Assembly: GCA_021464415.1 (NCBI GenBank)
Contig: CM038467.1
Coordinates: 9,069,411 to 9,133,410, forward strand
Source: Lonicera japonica
Lineage: Eukaryota > Streptophyta > Magnoliopsida > Dipsacales > Caprifoliaceae
DNA: 64,000 bases
Direction: 5' to 3'
Shown: positions 59,973-64,000 of the stretch, in pieces
How positions within the stretch are numbered: position 1 is the stretch's first letter
How the letters are laid out: every line of letters starts with the position of its first letter
Made by a program: the position numbers and the translations under genes
Notes under the pieces: generated by a model
Seen by the model: only the letters and a program-made list of their open reading frames with translations
The model's database searches: none
What the model was told of the DNA's origin: nothing

Positions 59973-61784
59973 GATAAATGAGTTGCTAGCCACTTGAATT
60001 TTTATACTTAAAAAGATAATGTTTTATTCTCCTCAAGGTTAAATATAATTGTGTTCTTGTATCAATTGTATTAACAAAATTGGTCCTTTGTTTATTTTAT
60101 ATATACATAAGAGGAAAATGGGTCTAAACATATGTCTATATATACTAGTTTTCTCGCACGGGTGCATATATAAATTTATTTGTTCTCTTTTTACTTTTTA
60201 CAAATATTAATAATATTTTTAATTACTTTTTTTCTTTTTATTAAATAGACTATAAGCTTCGCACCTATAATGTAATCACTTATTAAGTTTGGGAATGTAA
60301 TAATTTTCATATCTATCCACCACTAATTAGAACTCAACAATAAATTTTGATCAAGATACAATTTAAGAACTCGGCATATTAGTGAGTTTGAAACACCAAT
60401 TTAATTGAAACAAACATCCCAAACACTTTCTTAACTTCTCGCAACAAATTTAACATATATTAAAAAAATAAAAATAACTCCAATAAATGAAACTTAATTG
60501 TAGGTTAAAGTTTGGGAACGTACTGTTAAATCACAATTAAGTTAATAACTTTCACATAACAACATCCAATATTTCTTAAAAATAACAATTAAATTTTTTA
60601 GAATTCACGTACAAATAAATTAAAAAAAGCAAGTAAAACTTATAAATATATAAATATAGTTGCAACTCAGACTCGATGAATAGTTTCTTGGTGAACGACT
60701 CAATGAATAATTGCAAATATATATAAACAGATTTTTGTTTTTTTTAACCTGCTTCAGCATCCTCTTTACATAGTCTCATGTAATAAAAATTTGCACTTAT
60801 CCATAATTTATAGGGAAAAATACAAAAAAAACCCTAAAGTATGACCTTACGTGCAATGTTTCTCCTTATGGCCAATCAAAAACACCCATAGATAAATGAG
60901 TTGCTAGCCACTTGAATTTTTATACTTAAAAAGATAATGTTTTATTCTCCTCAAGGTTAAATATAATTGTGTTCTTGTATCAATTGTATTAACAAAATTG
61001 GTCCTTTGTTTATTTTATATATACATAAGAGGAAAATGGGTCTAAACATATGTCTATATATACTAGTTTTCTCGCACGGGTGCATATATAAATTTATTTG
61101 TTCTCTTTTTACTTTTTACAAATATTAATAATATTTTTAATTACTTTTTTTCTTTTTATTAAATAGACTATAAGCTTCGCACCTATAATGTAATCACTTA
61201 TTAAGTTTGGGAATGTAATAATTTTCATATCTATCCACCACTAATTAGAACTCAACAATAAATTTTGATCAAGATACAATTTAAGAACTCAGCATATTAG
61301 TGAGTTTGAAACACCAATTTAATTGAAACAAACATCCCAAACACTTTCTTAACTTCTCGCAACAAATTTAACATATATTAAAAAAATAAAAATAACTCCA
61401 ATAAATGAAACTTAATTGTAGGTTAAAGTTTGGGAACGTACTGTTAAATCACAATTAAGTTAATAACTTTCACATAACAACATCCAATATTTCTTAAAAA
61501 TAACAATTAAATTTTTTAGAATTCACGTACAAATAAATTAAAAAAAGCAAGTAAAACTTATAAATATATAAATATAGTTGCAACTCAGATTCGATGAATA
61601 GTTTCTTGGTGAACGACTCAATGAATAATTGCAAATATATATAAACAGATTTTTGTTTTTTTTAACCTGCTTCAGCATCCTCTTTACATAGTCTCATGTA
61701 ATAAAAATTTGCACTTATCCATAATTTATAGGGAAAAATACAAAAAAAACCCTAAAGTATGACCTTACGTGCAATGTTTCTCCT
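59949..61784 (+). repeat. 918-bp near-perfect tandem duplication
   Basis: Unit 1 is 59949-60866 and unit 2 is 60867-61784, joined head-to-tail at TCTCCT|TATGGCC. By eye I see only two differences (CTCGGCAT/CTCAGCAT and CAGACTCG/CAGATTCG). The unit starts in the right end of MITE copy 2 and ends inside the left arm of the fold-back element. It also carries CTAGTTTTCTCGCACGGGTGC (60145 and 61063), a possible Helitron 3' end in reverse orientation. Confidence 0.95.
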
Positions 61785-63518
61785 GATGTTTCAATTTTCT
61801 CAATTTCACCCCTGAAGTACACTAAGTGAAGCAAATTGAATCCCGAAGCTAACACCGTTATGGATTCCATCCAAAGTTTTTACATTTAACCCCCTAAACT
61901 TTTAAAATTGACACTAAACCCCTTTAATTTATATTTTGTTAACACTTAACCCCATTTTTATTAATCTTTATCGCCACCTTGTTTGACTCACCTCCGTCCA
62001 CCTTCACTCTCTCCCCCAATCCCAAACACAAACGCTTTAATAGTTTTCACTCAAAATCATACCAACATAATATTCATTTGTCATCATTGATAATGATATC
62101 TTTATATATAAATTCACAAATATATACGTACGACATATTATATTTACTATTTATTATTCTGTGTAGGGATTTTTTTTGTGACAAAATTACTTCATTAAAT
62201 CAATGTTCCCACCGCATCTAAAGTGTGCAATTTTTCTATCAGATTAGTACTTGAGAAGCTAATACACTACTTTTGTCAAAATAAAATAATATTAAATAGT
62301 TATGTAAAATTAAATTTTGTGTAAAATATACATCAAATTTACTGTCACATTAGTTTTGTCACTTTTAATTTATTTGTTTTATAAAATTTTAAAATATAAT
62401 AATTTTTAATATAAAATAATAGTTATATATTTGAGAAAATGAATTGAGCCATTTTTATACAACTGCTGGAGATGGTCTAAAAAATATTAAACATACCATG
62501 TTTAATATATTTGAGAAAATAAATATTTTCAATGGGATGTTTAGGTTCTTAACCATCACACTACTTTCCTCAAATGTATAACTATTATTAAAATATTTTA
62601 ATATTTTCTCAAATATATTAAACATGGTATGTTTAATATTTTTTAGACCATCTAGCTATATAAAAATGGCTCAATTCATTTTCTCAAATATATAACTATT
62701 ATTTTATATTAAAAATTATTATATTTTAAAATTTTATAAAACAAATAAATTAAAAGTGACAAAACTAATGTGACAATAAATTTGATGTATATTTTACAGA
62801 AAATTCAATTTTACATAACCATTTAATATTATTTTATTTTGACAAAAGTAGTGTAAGAGCTTCACAAGTACTAATTTGATAGAAAAATTGCACACTTTGG
62901 ATGCGGCGGGAACATTAGTCAAAATTCAATTAATTTAACAAAGTAATTTTGAAACAAAATTTTCAAACCCAACAAATTAGCAGCAGTGGAATTTTTCATT
63001 AACACCGATATTTATCATTATTGGAGTAGTAAATATACATAACTCCCAAGGGCAATTCCGTCATAAAAAAAATTCCTACATAGAATAATAAATAGTAAAT
63101 ATAATATGTCGTACGTATATATTTGTTAATTTATATAAAAATATACCATTATCAATGATGACAAACGGATATTATGTTGGTATGATTTTGAATGAAAATT
63201 ATTAAAGTGTTTGGGTTGGGGGGGGGGGGGAGAAGGTAAACGGAGGTTGGTTGAAAAATGTGGTGATAAAGATTAATAAAAAAATAGGGTTAATTGTTAA
63301 TAAAATATAAATTAAAGGGGTTTAGTGTCAATTTTAAAAGTTTAGGGGATTAAATGTTAAAACTTTGGATGGAATCCGTAACAGTGTTAGCGCCGAGGTT
63401 CAATTTGCTTCACTTAATGTACTTCAGCGGTTAAATTGAGAAAATTGAAATATCAAGAAAAACATTGCACGTAAGGTCATACTTCAAGATTTTTTTTTTA
63501 ATTTTTCCCCAATTTATA
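61722..63518. mobile_element. 1.8-kb fold-back (long inverted repeat) element
   Basis: The left arm (61722-62524) and right arm (about 62596-63518) are reverse complements along nearly their full length. GACCTTACGTGCAATGTTTC at 61761 pairs with its complement ending at 63478; ATGTCGTACGTATATATTTG at 63106 pairs with 62116-62135; and GATGGTCTAAAAAATATTAA pairs with TTAATATTTTTTAGACCATC. The unpaired centre is about 70 bp. The right arm has roughly 120 bp (62945-63065) not present on the left. No ORF. Ends are AATTTATAGGGAAAAAT and its near complement. No clear TSD. Confidence 0.92.
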
Positions 63519-64000
63519 TAACAAAGGCTATATAGTGTGTAGCCATTTATAATACTTTACTTTGGAAGGAAAAAGAAAGCCATTGAAAAATTCAAAAAAT
63601 TAGTACAACAATGAAGGTTGTTATTAAACTGTTAACAAAAATGAAGGCTATTTTTATTAAAAAAAGATTAAAAGGTAATTCCTTAGTTAAATCAAATAAA
63701 TGTTCTCAAATGTAACTTTAGAATTTTCTCCGTAGTTAATACTTACTAATGAGTCCAATTAATAGAAGCGATGCAAATGACTTCTTCTGTAATACTATTA
63801 TATATATATGGTATGATAGTATATGATCAATTTATTTAAGTAGTGTGTTATCAATTTGTACAAAAACAAAATAAAATTACCATATAACACAAGCGTCTAT
63901 ATAATGTACTTTTTTGGTGATCGAATGTCATATAATAATTACTTTGATAGATTAAATCCCTGCACTGCCTATTTGGGGATGGCAAATGGTAACGGGATTA
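63519..64000. other. AT-rich sequence to window end
   Basis: No gene or complete element is seen. A (TA)n run lies near 63799-63810. The last bases may start another repeat but are too short to judge. Confidence 0.35.

Overview
The window is AT-rich plant nuclear DNA, most likely from a eudicot. The genes are split by many GT-AG introns, the proteins match plant families (tau-class glutathione transferase, HSP101, the LEO1/VIP4 subunit of PAF1C, the plant Tmemb_40 membrane family, a Ski2-like helicase), and the space between them is filled with plant transposon debris. I joined exons by hand from splice sites and reading phase. The species cannot be named from the sequence alone.

Layout: (1) 235-4278, + strand, the 3' half of a DExH14/ASCC3-type helicase gene whose 5' part lies outside the window. 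(2) 5427-10852, - strand, a complete six-exon membrane-protein gene (Tmemb_40/TPRA40, CAND2/CAND8-like), tail-to-tail with gene 1; its introns carry a hAT element and a small MITE. (3) 11.2-20.0 kb, a graveyard of non-autonomous DNA transposons, several dated by target-site duplications. (4) 20077-21103, - strand, a tau GST gene broken by two Trp-to-TAG changes. (5) 22090-25369, - strand, an intact HSP101/ClpB1 gene of 911 codons with an apparent 5'-UTR intron. (6) 26.3-34.5 kb, more repeats, including two further copies of a palindrome-array element, then about 4 kb without recognisable genes. (7) 35539-43599, - strand, a complete 11-exon LEO1/VIP4 gene (633 codons) with one apparent GC-AG intron and a solo LTR. 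(8) 44.5-54.3 kb, a decayed LINE interrupted by a Helitron and a complete but dead Ty1/copia element. (9) 54.4-64 kb, repeats: LTR-like direct repeats, a GC-rich minisatellite, two Harbinger-like MITEs, a 918-bp tandem duplication and a 1.8-kb fold-back element.

The host genes are unrelated housekeeping and stress functions (RNA helicase, membrane receptor-like protein, detoxification, protein disaggregation, transcription elongation) and do not form a pathway. The most unusual material is in the repeats. One three-copy family (13813-16184, 26871-27950, 29131-30245) carries tandem arrays of a perfect 20-bp palindrome; a second carries arrays of short CTCGG/CCGAG hairpins. I recognise neither internal structure, and neither encodes a protein. 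Stop codons in the GST pseudogene, the LINE and the copia element look mainly like C-to-T/G-to-A transitions, as expected of methylated, silenced DNA.
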